A stretch of DNA of 64,000 nucleotides. It comes from Rhodobacterales bacterium. GTDB taxonomy: Bacteria; Pseudomonadota; Alphaproteobacteria; Rhizobiales; Stappiaceae. Made by a program: the position numbers and the translations under genes. Shown here one piece after another: positions 17,991-26,912 of this stretch. The DNA lies in assembly GCA_008107755.1 (NCBI GenBank), contig VIRH01000072.1, positions 221,268-285,267 on the forward strand, given 5' to 3'. The notes beneath the pieces are model-generated. The model did no database searches. It was not told the DNA's origin and saw nothing but the letters and a program-made list of their open reading frames with translations. The first letter of the stretch is position 1; each line of letters opens with the position of its first letter.

Positions 17991-18014
17991 ATAGTTATTG
18001 GAAATTCTAACTAT
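17991..18014. promoter_or_regulatory. LysR-type operator candidate
   Basis: ATAGTTA (17991-17997) and TAACTAT (18008-18014) form a perfect 7-bp inverted repeat with a 10-base spacer. Embedded TTA...TAA gives the T-N11-A form typical of LysR-family sites. It lies in the 135-bp gap between the divergent regulator and the polyamine-type operon. The surrounding AT-rich sequence could also hold the promoters. Confidence 0.7.
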
Positions 18015-18051
18015 AGATCTGGTTTATGAAGGCCCGAGAGTTTCGCCGCCC

Positions 18052-19011
18052 ATGAGAAACGATCTCGACCCGGAACGCCTCGCCCGCGATCTGGACTGGA
18101 ACCTGCTGCGCACCTTCATCGTCCTCGCCCAATCCTCCAGCGTGACGCAGGCGGCCGACCGGCTGCGCCTCAAGCAACCCACCGTTTCAAGCGCGCTGAA
18201 GCGCCTGGAGGACAGGATCGGCAAGCGGCTCATCAACCGGTCGCCCGGCCATTTCGAACTGACGGAGGCCGGGCAGCTTCTGCACCGGGAGGCCGTCGAA
18301 ATCCGCGGATCCATTTTGCGCCTCGGCACGATCATGCGCGATGTCGCCGACGAGGTGCGCGGTCATGTGGAGATCGCTATGGCAAGCCACGTCGTCAGCC
18401 CGCTTTTCGACGACACGCTGCGCCGCTTCCATGAGAGACATCCGGCGGCAACGCTGACGATCAACGTTTCGGCCAGCCGGGATGCGCTGGAAGCCGTCAT
18501 GGCACGCCGGGCATCCATGGCCGTGTGCCTCGTGCGCAACCGCAATCCGAAGCTGGAGTATATCCGTCTCTTCCGCGAGTTCTTCGGTCTTTTCTGTGGC
18601 CCCTCGCACGCGCTTTTCGGGCGCACTGACCTGACCAAGGCGGACCTCAAGGGACAATCCTCCGTCAGCTTCGTCACCGACCGGCTCGAGGATGCGCTTC
18701 GGCCGGTTACCCTCATGCGTGCGGATGCCGATCTGGAAGACCGCGTGGTCGGAACGTCGGCGAACCTGGAAGAAGTCCGCCGCCTGATCATGGCCGGCCT
18801 CGGCATCGGCCCGCTGCCGGTCCACGTCGTGCGGCGCGACGTGCAGGACGGCATGCTCTGGCAATTGCCGCCCTATGCCAGTCTGCCGGCCATCGACGTG
18901 CATGTGGTCTGGAACCCGAAGGCAAAGATGAACAGGGCCGAGATGGCCCTTCGCGACATGCTGATCGAGGGCATTCGCGCAACCCCGATCGAGGACCGCA
19001 CATACGTGTGA
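18052..19011 (+). CDS. LysR-family transcriptional regulator
   Basis: A 319-residue LysR regulator. The winged HTH spans residues ~14-75 (DWNLLRTFIVLAQSSSVTQAA, then LRLKQPTVSSALKRLE). The periplasmic-binding-like effector domain spans ~100-300, with EVRGHVEIAMASHVVSP opening it. The ATG at 18052 is chosen because it precedes the HTH at normal distance and leaves the operator candidate outside the gene; a TTG at 17998 would put it inside. Divergent placement suggests it controls the polyamine-type operon, most likely as an activator responding to a pathway intermediate. Confidence 0.9.
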   Translation: MRNDLDPERLARDLDWNLLRTFIVLAQSSSVTQAADRLRLKQPTVSSALKRLEDRIGKRLINRSPGHFELTEAGQLLHREAVEIRGSILRLGTIMRDVADEVRGHVEIAMASHVVSPLFDDTLRRFHERHPAATLTINVSASRDALEAVMARRASMAVCLVRNRNPKLEYIRLFREFFGLFCGPSHALFGRTDLTKADLKGQSSVSFVTDRLEDALRPVTLMRADADLEDRVVGTSANLEEVRRLIMAGLGIGPLPVHVVRRDVQDGMLWQLPPYASLPAIDVHVVWNPKAKMNRAEMALRDMLIEGIRATPIEDRTYV

Positions 19012-19035
19012 GCGCGGGCCGCGGTCGCTTCCCTG

Positions 19036-20655
19036 TCAGCCGCGGGCGTCCGCCCGGATCATGTCCGCAGCCTTTTCCGCAATCATGATGACGGGCGAAG
19101 CCGTGTTTCCGGAAACGATCTTCGGCATGACGGAGGCATCGATCACGCGCAGGCCCTCAAGGCCCTTCAGCCGAAGCTGCGGATCGAGCACCGCCTCGGC
19201 GTCGCTCCCCATCCGGCACGTCCCGACCGGATGGAAGATCGTCGTTGCGATATCGCCGACCTTTTCCAGAAGCGCTTCGTCGCTGGCCACCTCCGGCCCG
19301 GGCAGGATCTCCTCGGGCTGGTAACGCTGCAACGCCTTCGCCGTCATGATCGTGCGCGCCTGACGAACCGACTGAACGGCAATCTGCCTGTCCTTTTCGG
19401 CCGAAAGATAATTGAGCCGGATGTCCGGCTGGACCACATGATCGGCGGAGGCAATATGCGTTGACCCGACACTTTCCGGCCGAAGATTGCACACCGACAT
19501 GGTTATCGCGGGAAACGCATGCAGCGGATCGCCCAGCTTGTCGGTCGAAAGCGGCTGGACGTGATATTCGAGGTCGGGCGTTTCAAGCGACGGATCGGAC
19601 TTGGTGAAGATGCCGAACTGGCTCGGCGCCATGGACATCGGTCCGGACCGCATCAGGCCGTACTGAAGCGCGATGGACGCCTTGCCGAAAAGGCTGTTCG
19701 CCATCGTGTTCAGCGTCTTCGCGTTGGTGACCTTGTAGACCGTGCGGATCTGCAGATGGTCCTGCAGGTTCTCGCCAACACCGGTGCGCTCGTGGACAAC
19801 GTCGATGCCTTGAGCGGACAGCACCGCGCCATTGCCGATGCCGGACAATTCCAGGATCTTGGGCGAATTGATCGCCCCGGCGGCCAGCAGCACCTCGCGC
19901 CCGGCGCGAGCGATCCGCTCTTCCCCGCCTTGACGGAAGACGACGCCGACTGCCTTCTTGCCCTCCAGCAGGACGGATCTCGTTTCCGCATTGGTGACAA
20001 CCCGAAGGTTGCCCCGCTTCATGGCCGGACGCAGGAACCCTTTTGCGGTGTTCCAGCGCACGCCGCCCTTCTGGTTCACCTCGAAGAACCCACTGCCCTC
20101 GTTGTTGCCGTCGTTGAAATCCGCGCGCGGTGCGATACCGAATTCCTTCGCGCCCTCCTGAACGGCCTTGAGGATGTCCCACTTCAGACGTTGTTTGGAG
20201 ACCCGCCATTCGCCACCGCTGCCATGGAGCGAACTTCCGCCGCCGTGGTGATCCTCCGACTTCAGGAAATAGGGCAGCACGTCGTCCCAGCCCCAGCCGG
20301 TGTTGCCGAGCTGGCGCCAGTGGTCATAATCCGCCGCCTGGCCACGCATGTAGATCATGCCGTTGACGGAGCTGCAGCCGCCCAGCACCTTGCCCCTCGG
20401 ATAGACCAGACTGCGGCCGTTGAGCCCCGGCTCGCTGGCGGTCTTCATCATCCAGTCGGTGCGGGGATTGCCGATACAGAAGAGATACCCGACCGGAATA
20501 TGAACCCAGTGGTAATTGTCGGAGCCGCCAGCCTCAAGCAGCAGCACGCGAACCGCCGGGTCTTCCGTCAGCCGGTTGGCCAGAACGCACCCGGCCGTGC
20601 CGGCCCCGACGATCACGTAGTCATAGGTTCCTTCCAGCGCGCTCGCCAGGCTCAT
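19036..20655 (-). CDS. GMC-family FAD oxidoreductase (choline dehydrogenase-like)
   Basis: A 539-residue GMC oxidoreductase. It shows the N-terminal FAD motif VIVGAGTAGCVLANRL, the GMC signature PRGKVLGGCSSVNGMIYMRG, a second signature around AGAINSPKILELSGIG, and catalytic His and Asn near the C-terminus in HPVGTCRMG and GNTASPVIMIAEKA. It oxidises an alcohol to an aldehyde or ketone, feeding electrons to quinone. As last gene of the sugar/polyol operon, 140 bases after the kinase gene, it may oxidise a side product or the imported polyol. The start at 20655 begins just before the FAD fold; a longer frame upstream has no homologous sequence. Confidence 0.88.
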   Translation of the reverse strand: MSLASALEGTYDYVIVGAGTAGCVLANRLTEDPAVRVLLLEAGGSDNYHWVHIPVGYLFCIGNPRTDWMMKTASEPGLNGRSLVYPRGKVLGGCSSVNGMIYMRGQAADYDHWRQLGNTGWGWDDVLPYFLKSEDHHGGGSSLHGSGGEWRVSKQRLKWDILKAVQEGAKEFGIAPRADFNDGNNEGSGFFEVNQKGGVRWNTAKGFLRPAMKRGNLRVVTNAETRSVLLEGKKAVGVVFRQGGEERIARAGREVLLAAGAINSPKILELSGIGNGAVLSAQGIDVVHERTGVGENLQDHLQIRTVYKVTNAKTLNTMANSLFGKASIALQYGLMRSGPMSMAPSQFGIFTKSDPSLETPDLEYHVQPLSTDKLGDPLHAFPAITMSVCNLRPESVGSTHIASADHVVQPDIRLNYLSAEKDRQIAVQSVRQARTIMTAKALQRYQPEEILPGPEVASDEALLEKVGDIATTIFHPVGTCRMGSDAEAVLDPQLRLKGLEGLRVIDASVMPKIVSGNTASPVIMIAEKAADMIRADARG

Positions 20656-20795
20656 GTCGTTTCCGTTCCCTTGTTCGTCATCGACGGAGTTTGCCTCTGC
20701 CGCGCGTCTTCTTTTCTGGTGATCATTCAGGATCGACCCGATGACCGCACACCAGCCTATGGTGTCCGGACGAAACCGCAAACTCCCCTTTTGGG

Positions 20796-22295
20796 CTAGT
20801 CCGATACCGCCTTGATATCCTGCCAGAACGACCTCATCGTCTCCGCCAGCCTGAGATAAAGGCGATAGCGCCGGTCGTAGTGCGCCTTCATGGCGGACAC
20901 GGGCTGATAGGTATGCCGCGCGCGGGTCATCGTGCCGACAGCGTCCTCGTAGGATGAAAACAGCCCTGCCCCGAGCCCGGCGCCAATCGCCGCGCCCAGC
21001 GCCCCGGTCTCGCGTGCTGCGGCAACGGTAATCGGCACCCCGAGGCAGTCGGCAAACATCTGCGGCCAGACAGGGCTGCGCGCGCCGCCCCCGGACAGGA
21101 TGGCCCGTTCGATGCTGACCTCCGACGATGCCAGAACCTCGATGTGCCGGCGATGTTCGAAAAGCACACCCTCGAAGAGCGCCCTCAGGAGATGCCCCTC
21201 CGTATGCCACCCGGCTATACCGTAGAAACCCGCCCGGAAATCGGCGCCGAGCCGTGAGCCGTGGAGATAGGGATGAAAGAACGGATCATCCGAGGACGGA
21301 CTGACTTCGCTTATCCGGTCGTTGCAGTATCCGAAGGGATCGTCGTGATGCCCGCCCCGTTCGACGAATTCGCGCACATACCATTCCAGGTTCGCGGCCG
21401 AGGTTGCGCTGGATTCGATGTTCACGAAGCGATCCGCCGCAAAGCCCGAGGCCATGAAGACCTTGCGGTCGTTGACGGGGCTATCGGAAAACACCTGGTT
21501 GATACTCCAGGTGCCTGCGATGATCGAGACGTCGCCAGAGTTGACGACACCTGACCCGAGCGCGCTGGCAATCACATCGAAATAGCCGCCGACTACCGGC
21601 GTTCCGGCGGTAAGTCCGGTCAGCTCCGCCGTCTTTTCGCTCACTCGGCCGGCAATGTCGGCCGGCTCGATCAGGCGCGGAAGAAGCTCGATCGCATCCT
21701 CCAGACCGTAGAGCGCCATGAGATCCGCGTCATAGGCGCACTCCGGCAATCGGGTAAGCCCGCATCCGGACATGTCGGACAGGTCGCTGACCCGCTCGCC
21801 GGTAAGCTTGTACGTGATGAAATCCTTGCACAGCAGAACGGTACCCGCGCGCCGGTACAGCTCCGGACGGCTCTGTTTCAGCCAGGCCAGCAGGACCGGC
21901 GTTTGCGACGGCCAGGGTTCCTGCCGGCAAAGCGCGTGAAGCGCCTCCCCGTTTCGCTGCTTCAGATCCGCCGCAAGATCGGCCGCGCGCGAGTCGAGTG
22001 ACTGAATGCCGACGAGCGGTTCGCCGCTCCTGTCCAGCAGATAGAGCCCGTTGCCATGCCCGGCGCAGCCGATGGCGGCGATCGAAGCCGGATCGACTCC
22101 GGCGGTTTCCACGCACCGTCGGATGGCAAGCGCAGCATTCTCCCAGAGTTCGCCGAGGTCCCGTTCCACGAAACCGGGACGGGGTGTCGAGGATCGGCCG
22201 TCCAGCGCGTGCATGGCGACCTGCCGTCCCTCAAGGTCGAAGAGCACCGCCTTGATAACGGTGTTGCCGGCATCGAGCCCCAGCAGATAAGTCAT
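20796..22295 (-). CDS. FGGY-family carbohydrate kinase (xylulokinase/LyxK-like)
   Basis: A 499-residue kinase with two actin-like domains. The N-terminal phosphate loop is GLDAGNTVIKAVLFD; the middle has VVGGYFDVIASALGSG and NLEWYV; the C-terminal ATP site is SGGGARSPVWPQMFADCLG followed by ETGALGAAIGAG. By eye it is nearer to L-xylulokinase LyxK than to glycerol kinase or LsrK. It phosphorylates a sugar or polyol with ATP in the cytoplasm. Its start at 22295 is 4 bases after the aldolase stop. Together with the GlpD-like dehydrogenase it suggests a phosphorylate-then-oxidise route as in erythritol catabolism (eryA/eryB). The substrate is unproven. Confidence 0.88.
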   Translation of the reverse strand: MTYLLGLDAGNTVIKAVLFDLEGRQVAMHALDGRSSTPRPGFVERDLGELWENAALAIRRCVETAGVDPASIAAIGCAGHGNGLYLLDRSGEPLVGIQSLDSRAADLAADLKQRNGEALHALCRQEPWPSQTPVLLAWLKQSRPELYRRAGTVLLCKDFITYKLTGERVSDLSDMSGCGLTRLPECAYDADLMALYGLEDAIELLPRLIEPADIAGRVSEKTAELTGLTAGTPVVGGYFDVIASALGSGVVNSGDVSIIAGTWSINQVFSDSPVNDRKVFMASGFAADRFVNIESSATSAANLEWYVREFVERGGHHDDPFGYCNDRISEVSPSSDDPFFHPYLHGSRLGADFRAGFYGIAGWHTEGHLLRALFEGVLFEHRRHIEVLASSEVSIERAILSGGGARSPVWPQMFADCLGVPITVAAARETGALGAAIGAGLGAGLFSSYEDAVGTMTRARHTYQPVSAMKAHYDRRYRLYLRLAETMRSFWQDIKAVSD

Positions 22296-22299
22296 TCCG

Positions 22300-23142
22300 T
22301 CAGCCCCGGTTGTAGATGTCCCACGCCTCGTCGCCGTCTGCGCCATCATGGATCATGGCCATGAGCGCGGCGACAACGGCTTTCGGATTCTCATGCTGAT
22401 AGATGTTGCGGCCATAGACCATCCCCTTGGCTCCCTGTGCCATCAGCGCGGCGGATTTTTTCAGGACGGACTTCAGGTCCTCCTTGCCGCCGCCCCGCAC
22501 CAGAACCGGAACGCGCGCAGCCTCCACCACCCGGTGGAAGTCCTCGGGATTGTCTGTCGGATCGGCCTTGATGATGTCGGCGCCCATCTCGCCAGCAAGG
22601 CGCACCAGTGTGACGATCTTGTCCGCATCGCCATCGACCTGATAGCCGCCGCGAATGTCGTTCGGCAGCATGACCAGCGGTTCGATCATCAACGGCATGC
22701 CGTATTTTTGGCAGTCCGCGCGGACGCGCGAGATATTATCGACGCATTGCCGGAAGAGCTCTGGCTCGTCCGGCAGCATGAACAGGTTCACCACCACGCA
22801 GGCCGCATCCATTTCCAGCGCGCCGATGATCGGCTCGTTGGTATTTTGCAGCATCGACCACATCTCCCGATGACGCCGGTCGTTGTAGGGATTGCCCATG
22901 TCGATCCGCATGACGAGCGCAGGCTTGTCCTCTTCCGGCCGGGACTGCAGCAGATCCGCCTGGCCGTAGGCCATCTGGATCGCATCCGGTCTTGCGCCGA
23001 TCAGGGTGTCGATCACCCGGGGCATATCTTCCAGACCAACCATGAAACTCGGCTCGTTGCAGACCCCATGGTCGACGGCAACGTCGAGACAGCCGCCGTT
23101 GGTGAACATGCGATTCATGCGGGCTTTCGGGCTCACACGCAT
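22300..23142 (-). CDS. DhnA/LsrF-type class I aldolase
   Basis: A 280-residue TIM-barrel aldolase of the DeoC/LacD/DhnA group. Landmarks are DVAVDHGVCNEP near the N-terminus, the probable Schiff-base lysine in GADIIKADPTD, VLVRGGGKEDL and GMVYGRNIYQHENP for phosphate binding. This family includes archaeal-type class I fructose-bisphosphate aldolase and LsrF, which acts on phosphorylated AI-2. It would cleave a ketose phosphate made by the kinase and dehydrogenase. Its start overlaps the GlpD-like gene by 10 bases. Confidence 0.85.
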   Translation of the reverse strand: MRVSPKARMNRMFTNGGCLDVAVDHGVCNEPSFMVGLEDMPRVIDTLIGARPDAIQMAYGQADLLQSRPEEDKPALVMRIDMGNPYNDRRHREMWSMLQNTNEPIIGALEMDAACVVVNLFMLPDEPELFRQCVDNISRVRADCQKYGMPLMIEPLVMLPNDIRGGYQVDGDADKIVTLVRLAGEMGADIIKADPTDNPEDFHRVVEAARVPVLVRGGGKEDLKSVLKKSAALMAQGAKGMVYGRNIYQHENPKAVVAALMAMIHDGADGDEAWDIYNRG

Positions 23143-24860
23143 TTTTTACTCCTCACGTGGTTTCGGTCTTCCAGCATGGCGCCGGTGACATGATGATAGT
23201 CGTCAATCTCGGCCAGAAGCGCTGCCCGCTGGCGCGCAAGTTCCTGGCTGCCGGGATCGCGTTCCGTACGCAGCACGGTCTCGAACCCGTCGATCGCGTC
23301 GGCCGACAACCGGCCATCAATCGCAAGGGAGGTGCGCCGCAGGACGAGATCGGACAACGTCTCGACGAACTCTTGCCGAATGAGCCAGGCCGCCTCCGCG
23401 AAGGTGATCTCCAACCCCTCGGCGATCGGCATGTCGTCCTGCCGCTCGGAACAGAATTCCAGAAGCGCGCTTGCCCGCGTGCCATAGACCCGCACCAGAT
23501 AGGCCGCCCTTTCCGCTGCAATGCCGAACCGCTCGACAAGCGTCTTTTCCAGGAGCGCAGGCGTGGCCGGAAAGTCGCGTCCGCCTCCGATCGGGAGACC
23601 GAGCGTGTCGGTGGTTCGCTCCGCCTCCAGCTCCTTCAGGATCTCGTTGCCGGCCTGTTCCGCGAAGGCGCGAAAGGTCGTCCATTTGCCGCCGATCATG
23701 CAGATTTGCGGAACCGTCCCATCAATGCGACGGGTAAAGTGGCCCCGCGATATCCGCCCGGTGAAATCATGATCGCTTTTCGGCAGCGGCCGGATGCCGG
23801 CGTAGCTGAACACCACATCGGACGGGCCGATCGCAATCTCCGGAAAGATGAGCTTGAGCGACTCCAGGATATAACTCTGCTCCTCGTCGGAGCAGGCGAC
23901 GCGGCCGGCCGACTTGACGCGAATGTCCGTCGCGCCCGCCAGCACCTTGCCGAGATAGGGAAAGACAATACAGACGCGGCCGTCCGAGTTTTCGAAATAG
24001 GCCATGTGCCCGGCCAGCGCTTTCTCCAGCTCCGGATTGTCCAGCACGAGATGGGATCCCTTGGTACCGGAGACGAGCGGCTCACGCTCCTTGCCGCCAC
24101 CGATCTGCGCGATGGTCTCGTCAAGCCAGGCACCGGTCGCATTGACGATCAGGCGGGTCGTCACCGGAAAGGTCTCGCCGGACCGACGATCGGTGACTGC
24201 GTAACCGCCGTCCTGCGGACCGAATTCGCAATGGTTGAGCGCAACGCACTGCGGCGCATCCCGTTCGACATCGCCCAGCAACTCGATCCCGAGCCTTTCG
24301 GGATGGCTGATCCAGGCATCATGATAGATGGCCGAGAACTTCAGCCCCGGCATCAGCTTCGGCCATTTCCGGCGCGTTGCCGTCTTGCTCAGGAACCTGT
24401 GGCGCGGCAGGAGCCGTCGGGAACGGGTGACCCAGTCATAAAGCGACAGGCCGATCTTGATCGGCACCGCGCCCCGGCTGGACGGTTTGCCGGAAAAGCC
24501 GAAGAAACCGGTCGCCGAGTTCAGCAGCCCGGAAAAAAGCGAATTGATCGGAATGACCGTCGGCAGAGGATGCACCAGATGCGCCGCGTTCTTCAGCAGG
24601 GCATCACGTTCGCGCAAGGATTCCCGGACGAGGTCGAATTCGCCGTTTTCCAGGTACCTGAGGCCGCCGTGGATCATGCGCGACGGCGCGGCGCTGCACC
24701 CGGAGCAGAAGTCGTTGCGCTCCACGAGCAGCACGCGCACCCCCTGCAGCGCCAGCTCCCGGTAGACGCCGATGCCGTTGATGCCTCCGCCGACGACGAT
24801 GACGTCAAACGTCCCGTCGCGGCGCAGGTTCTCCCGGTTTTTCTGCCTTTGTTCGGACAT
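23133..24860 (-). CDS. GlpD-like FAD-dependent polyol-phosphate dehydrogenase
   Basis: A 575-residue flavoprotein of the glycerol-3-phosphate dehydrogenase family. It has the FAD motif VVGGGINGIGVYREL (residues 22-36), SRMIHGGLRYLENGEFDLVRE, SGTKGSHLVLD, and the GKWTTFRAFAEQ segment, then a C-terminal helical domain. Family members oxidise glycerol-3-phosphate or, as EryB, erythritol phosphate, using the quinone pool. It lies between an aldo/keto reductase and an aldolase in a sugar operon, and the window lacks glycerol uptake genes. A polyol phosphate other than glycerol-3-phosphate is therefore plausible. The ATG at 24860 fits the family length. Confidence 0.85.
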   Translation of the reverse strand: MSEQRQKNRENLRRDGTFDVIVVGGGINGIGVYRELALQGVRVLLVERNDFCSGCSAAPSRMIHGGLRYLENGEFDLVRESLRERDALLKNAAHLVHPLPTVIPINSLFSGLLNSATGFFGFSGKPSSRGAVPIKIGLSLYDWVTRSRRLLPRHRFLSKTATRRKWPKLMPGLKFSAIYHDAWISHPERLGIELLGDVERDAPQCVALNHCEFGPQDGGYAVTDRRSGETFPVTTRLIVNATGAWLDETIAQIGGGKEREPLVSGTKGSHLVLDNPELEKALAGHMAYFENSDGRVCIVFPYLGKVLAGATDIRVKSAGRVACSDEEQSYILESLKLIFPEIAIGPSDVVFSYAGIRPLPKSDHDFTGRISRGHFTRRIDGTVPQICMIGGKWTTFRAFAEQAGNEILKELEAERTTDTLGLPIGGGRDFPATPALLEKTLVERFGIAAERAAYLVRVYGTRASALLEFCSERQDDMPIAEGLEITFAEAAWLIRQEFVETLSDLVLRRTSLAIDGRLSADAIDGFETVLRTERDPGSQELARQRAALLAEIDDYHHVTGAMLEDRNHVRSKKCV

Positions 24861-24919
24861 GGCTCAACCGTTCGCCGAAACGTGTTCCGACGTCCTTTCG
24901 ATCAGATTGTGGCGACAGG

Positions 24920-25915
24920 CTACGCCGCGAGTTGGGTCAAATGGGCTTCCGCTGCAGTGCTGATGGCTTCAAGGTCGGCGGAGGACAATCGCAGTCGTCC
25001 TGCTTTTGCGTTTTCCATGGCCTGCTCGGGCGAGCGTGCGCCGCACAGGGAGAAGGTGATACCCGGTTGCTGCAGCGTCCATGCGATGACGATCTGGGCC
25101 CGCGTCGCCCCGTGGGCATCGGCGATCGGATCGATCTCGCTCATCAGCCTTGCGACCTTCCTGCGGTTTTCCTGCGAGAAACGCGGATTGTCCTTGCGCT
25201 GATCGTCACCGCTGAACGTCCGGTCCGGCCCGATCTTTCCGGTCAAGAGCCCAAGTGCCAGGGACGAATAGCTCAGTACGGACACGTTGTTTTCCAGGCA
25301 GAGCGGTACCAGCGTCGTTTCGATGTCGCGCTTGACCATGCTGTATTCTTCCTGGATCGCATCAAGCTGGCCCGCAGCCACATAGGCCCTGACATCTTCC
25401 GGGTCGGTATTGCTTGCGCCGATGGAGCGGATCTTGCCCTGACGCTTGAGCTGCTCCAGCGCTTCCATCGTCTCCTCGACCGGGGTCGTCGGGTCCTGCC
25501 AATGGGTGATGTAATGATCGATACGGTCGGTGCCGAGCCGTTTCAGGCTCTGCTCGATTTCATGGATAATGCCGTCCTTGCCGAGATACCGATGCACCGG
25601 CTTGCCGTCATAGTCGAAAAAATGATTGCCCTTCTGCGTGTGCCAGACCAGACCGCATTTGGTCGCCAGGACGACGTCATCCCGACGCCCCTTGATGGCC
25701 TTTCCGACAATTTCCTCCGCCAGTCCCTGACCGTATGCGGGTGCGGTATCGATCAGGCTGACACCGGCATCGATCGAGGATTGAATGGCGTTGATCGACC
25801 GGCTTTGGTCGGTTCCGCCCCACATCCAGCCGCCGATGGCCCAGGTACCGAGCCCGATCGCCGAAGCCTCGATACCCGAGCTGCCGATTTCGCGGTTCAG
25901 CATGTCATGCAACAT
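24920..25915 (-). CDS. Aldo/keto reductase
   Basis: A 331-residue NADP(H)-dependent (beta/alpha)8 reductase. The tetrad is readable as Asp in SLIDTAPAYGQG with its Tyr, Lys in VLATKCGL and His in DHYITHWQDP. The cofactor end is around LCGARSPEQAMENA. The ATG at 25915 has GGAGG nine to ten bases upstream and overlaps the regulator gene by 11 bases; a second ATG at 25903 has no ribosome site. It probably interconverts an aldose or ketose with its alcohol within the sugar operon. Confidence 0.88.
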   Translation of the reverse strand: MLHDMLNREIGSSGIEASAIGLGTWAIGGWMWGGTDQSRSINAIQSSIDAGVSLIDTAPAYGQGLAEEIVGKAIKGRRDDVVLATKCGLVWHTQKGNHFFDYDGKPVHRYLGKDGIIHEIEQSLKRLGTDRIDHYITHWQDPTTPVEETMEALEQLKRQGKIRSIGASNTDPEDVRAYVAAGQLDAIQEEYSMVKRDIETTLVPLCLENNVSVLSYSSLALGLLTGKIGPDRTFSGDDQRKDNPRFSQENRRKVARLMSEIDPIADAHGATRAQIVIAWTLQQPGITFSLCGARSPEQAMENAKAGRLRLSSADLEAISTAAEAHLTQLAA

Positions 25916-26885
25916 CTTGTGCGCCCTCCATGGTGTTCAGCACCGCTCCCGCGGTGTCTTCATCCAGTATGAGTGAATTGAGATATTTTCCGTTCAGGAC
26001 CGCCTGGATCGGCAGCACCTTTTCCTGCCCCGCAACAACGCCGATGACCCGGCTGCACTGTTTCAGCTCCTCCGGCTGAAGCGAAACCAGCCGGGAATTG
26101 AGGGCATAGTCGGCGACGGTGCCGTTCGGCCGGATCAGATGCGCCAGAAATTCGGCAACGACGCCGGAGCCGACCAGCATCTTGCGGTCGCTGTCGGGCA
26201 TCGGATGCAGGTCGTAATAACTGGAGCCCGGGGTCTGGATCGAGCCGACGCCAACCAGCGCGACGGTCGCCTTGCGGGCAATGTCGAAGACCTGCCGGAT
26301 CGAGCCGACCTCCATCAGCATGTCGCGCTGCTCGCGGCTTTCCGCAAAAAGCGGGGCATGCACCAGCATGGCTTCGCCGCCGAGCTTTTCAGCAAGCTGC
26401 GTCGCCAGATGGTTCACGTCGGTGAAATACTTGCCCTGCACCCCGCCGGTCAGCGGCACGACGGTCACGTCGAACGTGCGGTCCGTCTCGATATTCTGGA
26501 TCACCGCGCCGACCGCCTTGCCGCCGGTTATTGCAATGACGTCGCCGTCGCGCACCGTTTCCACCAAGTGATTGGCCGCCGCCAGCCCGACCTGTTTAAG
26601 TGTGGTTGCGGGACTTCCGGGCACCGATGACGTCACCAGCGCCCTTGAGAGCGAAGCGGTTTCCTGCAGCAGGTCTTCCAGATCACTCAGACGCTGGAAC
26701 GGGTTTTCGATATCAATCCTGACCATCCCGAGCTTGCGGCCCTGGGTGATCAGCCGGTTCACCTTGGATGTCGACAGGTTCAGAACCTCGGCGATCTCGG
26801 ACTGCTTCCTGCCCTCCAGAAAATGAAGCACGAGCACGGTGTGCATCTGGCGCATCATCTCGATATCGGTCTTCTTGTCCGCCAT
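25905..26885 (-). CDS. SorC-family sugar-responsive regulator
   Basis: A 326-residue regulator of the SorC/LsrR/EryD type. The N-terminal HTH is at ~28-50 (RKQSEIAEVLNLSTSKVNRLI). The C-terminal NagB-like sugar-phosphate-binding domain carries GDVIAITGGKAVGAVIQ, VVPLTGGVQG and ALVGVGSIQTPGSSYYD. These proteins usually bind a phosphorylated sugar made by the pathway they control. It is embedded in the operon, 27 bases after the permease gene, so autoregulation is expected. An inverted repeat upstream of the binding-protein gene (30762-30787) is a candidate site. Confidence 0.9.
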   Translation of the reverse strand: MADKKTDIEMMRQMHTVLVLHFLEGRKQSEIAEVLNLSTSKVNRLITQGRKLGMVRIDIENPFQRLSDLEDLLQETASLSRALVTSSVPGSPATTLKQVGLAAANHLVETVRDGDVIAITGGKAVGAVIQNIETDRTFDVTVVPLTGGVQGKYFTDVNHLATQLAEKLGGEAMLVHAPLFAESREQRDMLMEVGSIRQVFDIARKATVALVGVGSIQTPGSSYYDLHPMPDSDRKMLVGSGVVAEFLAHLIRPNGTVADYALNSRLVSLQPEELKQCSRVIGVVAGQEKVLPIQAVLNGKYLNSLILDEDTAGAVLNTMEGAQDVA

Positions 26886-26912
26886 GGATCTGTCTCCGGG
26901 TTTCCTGCCGCT

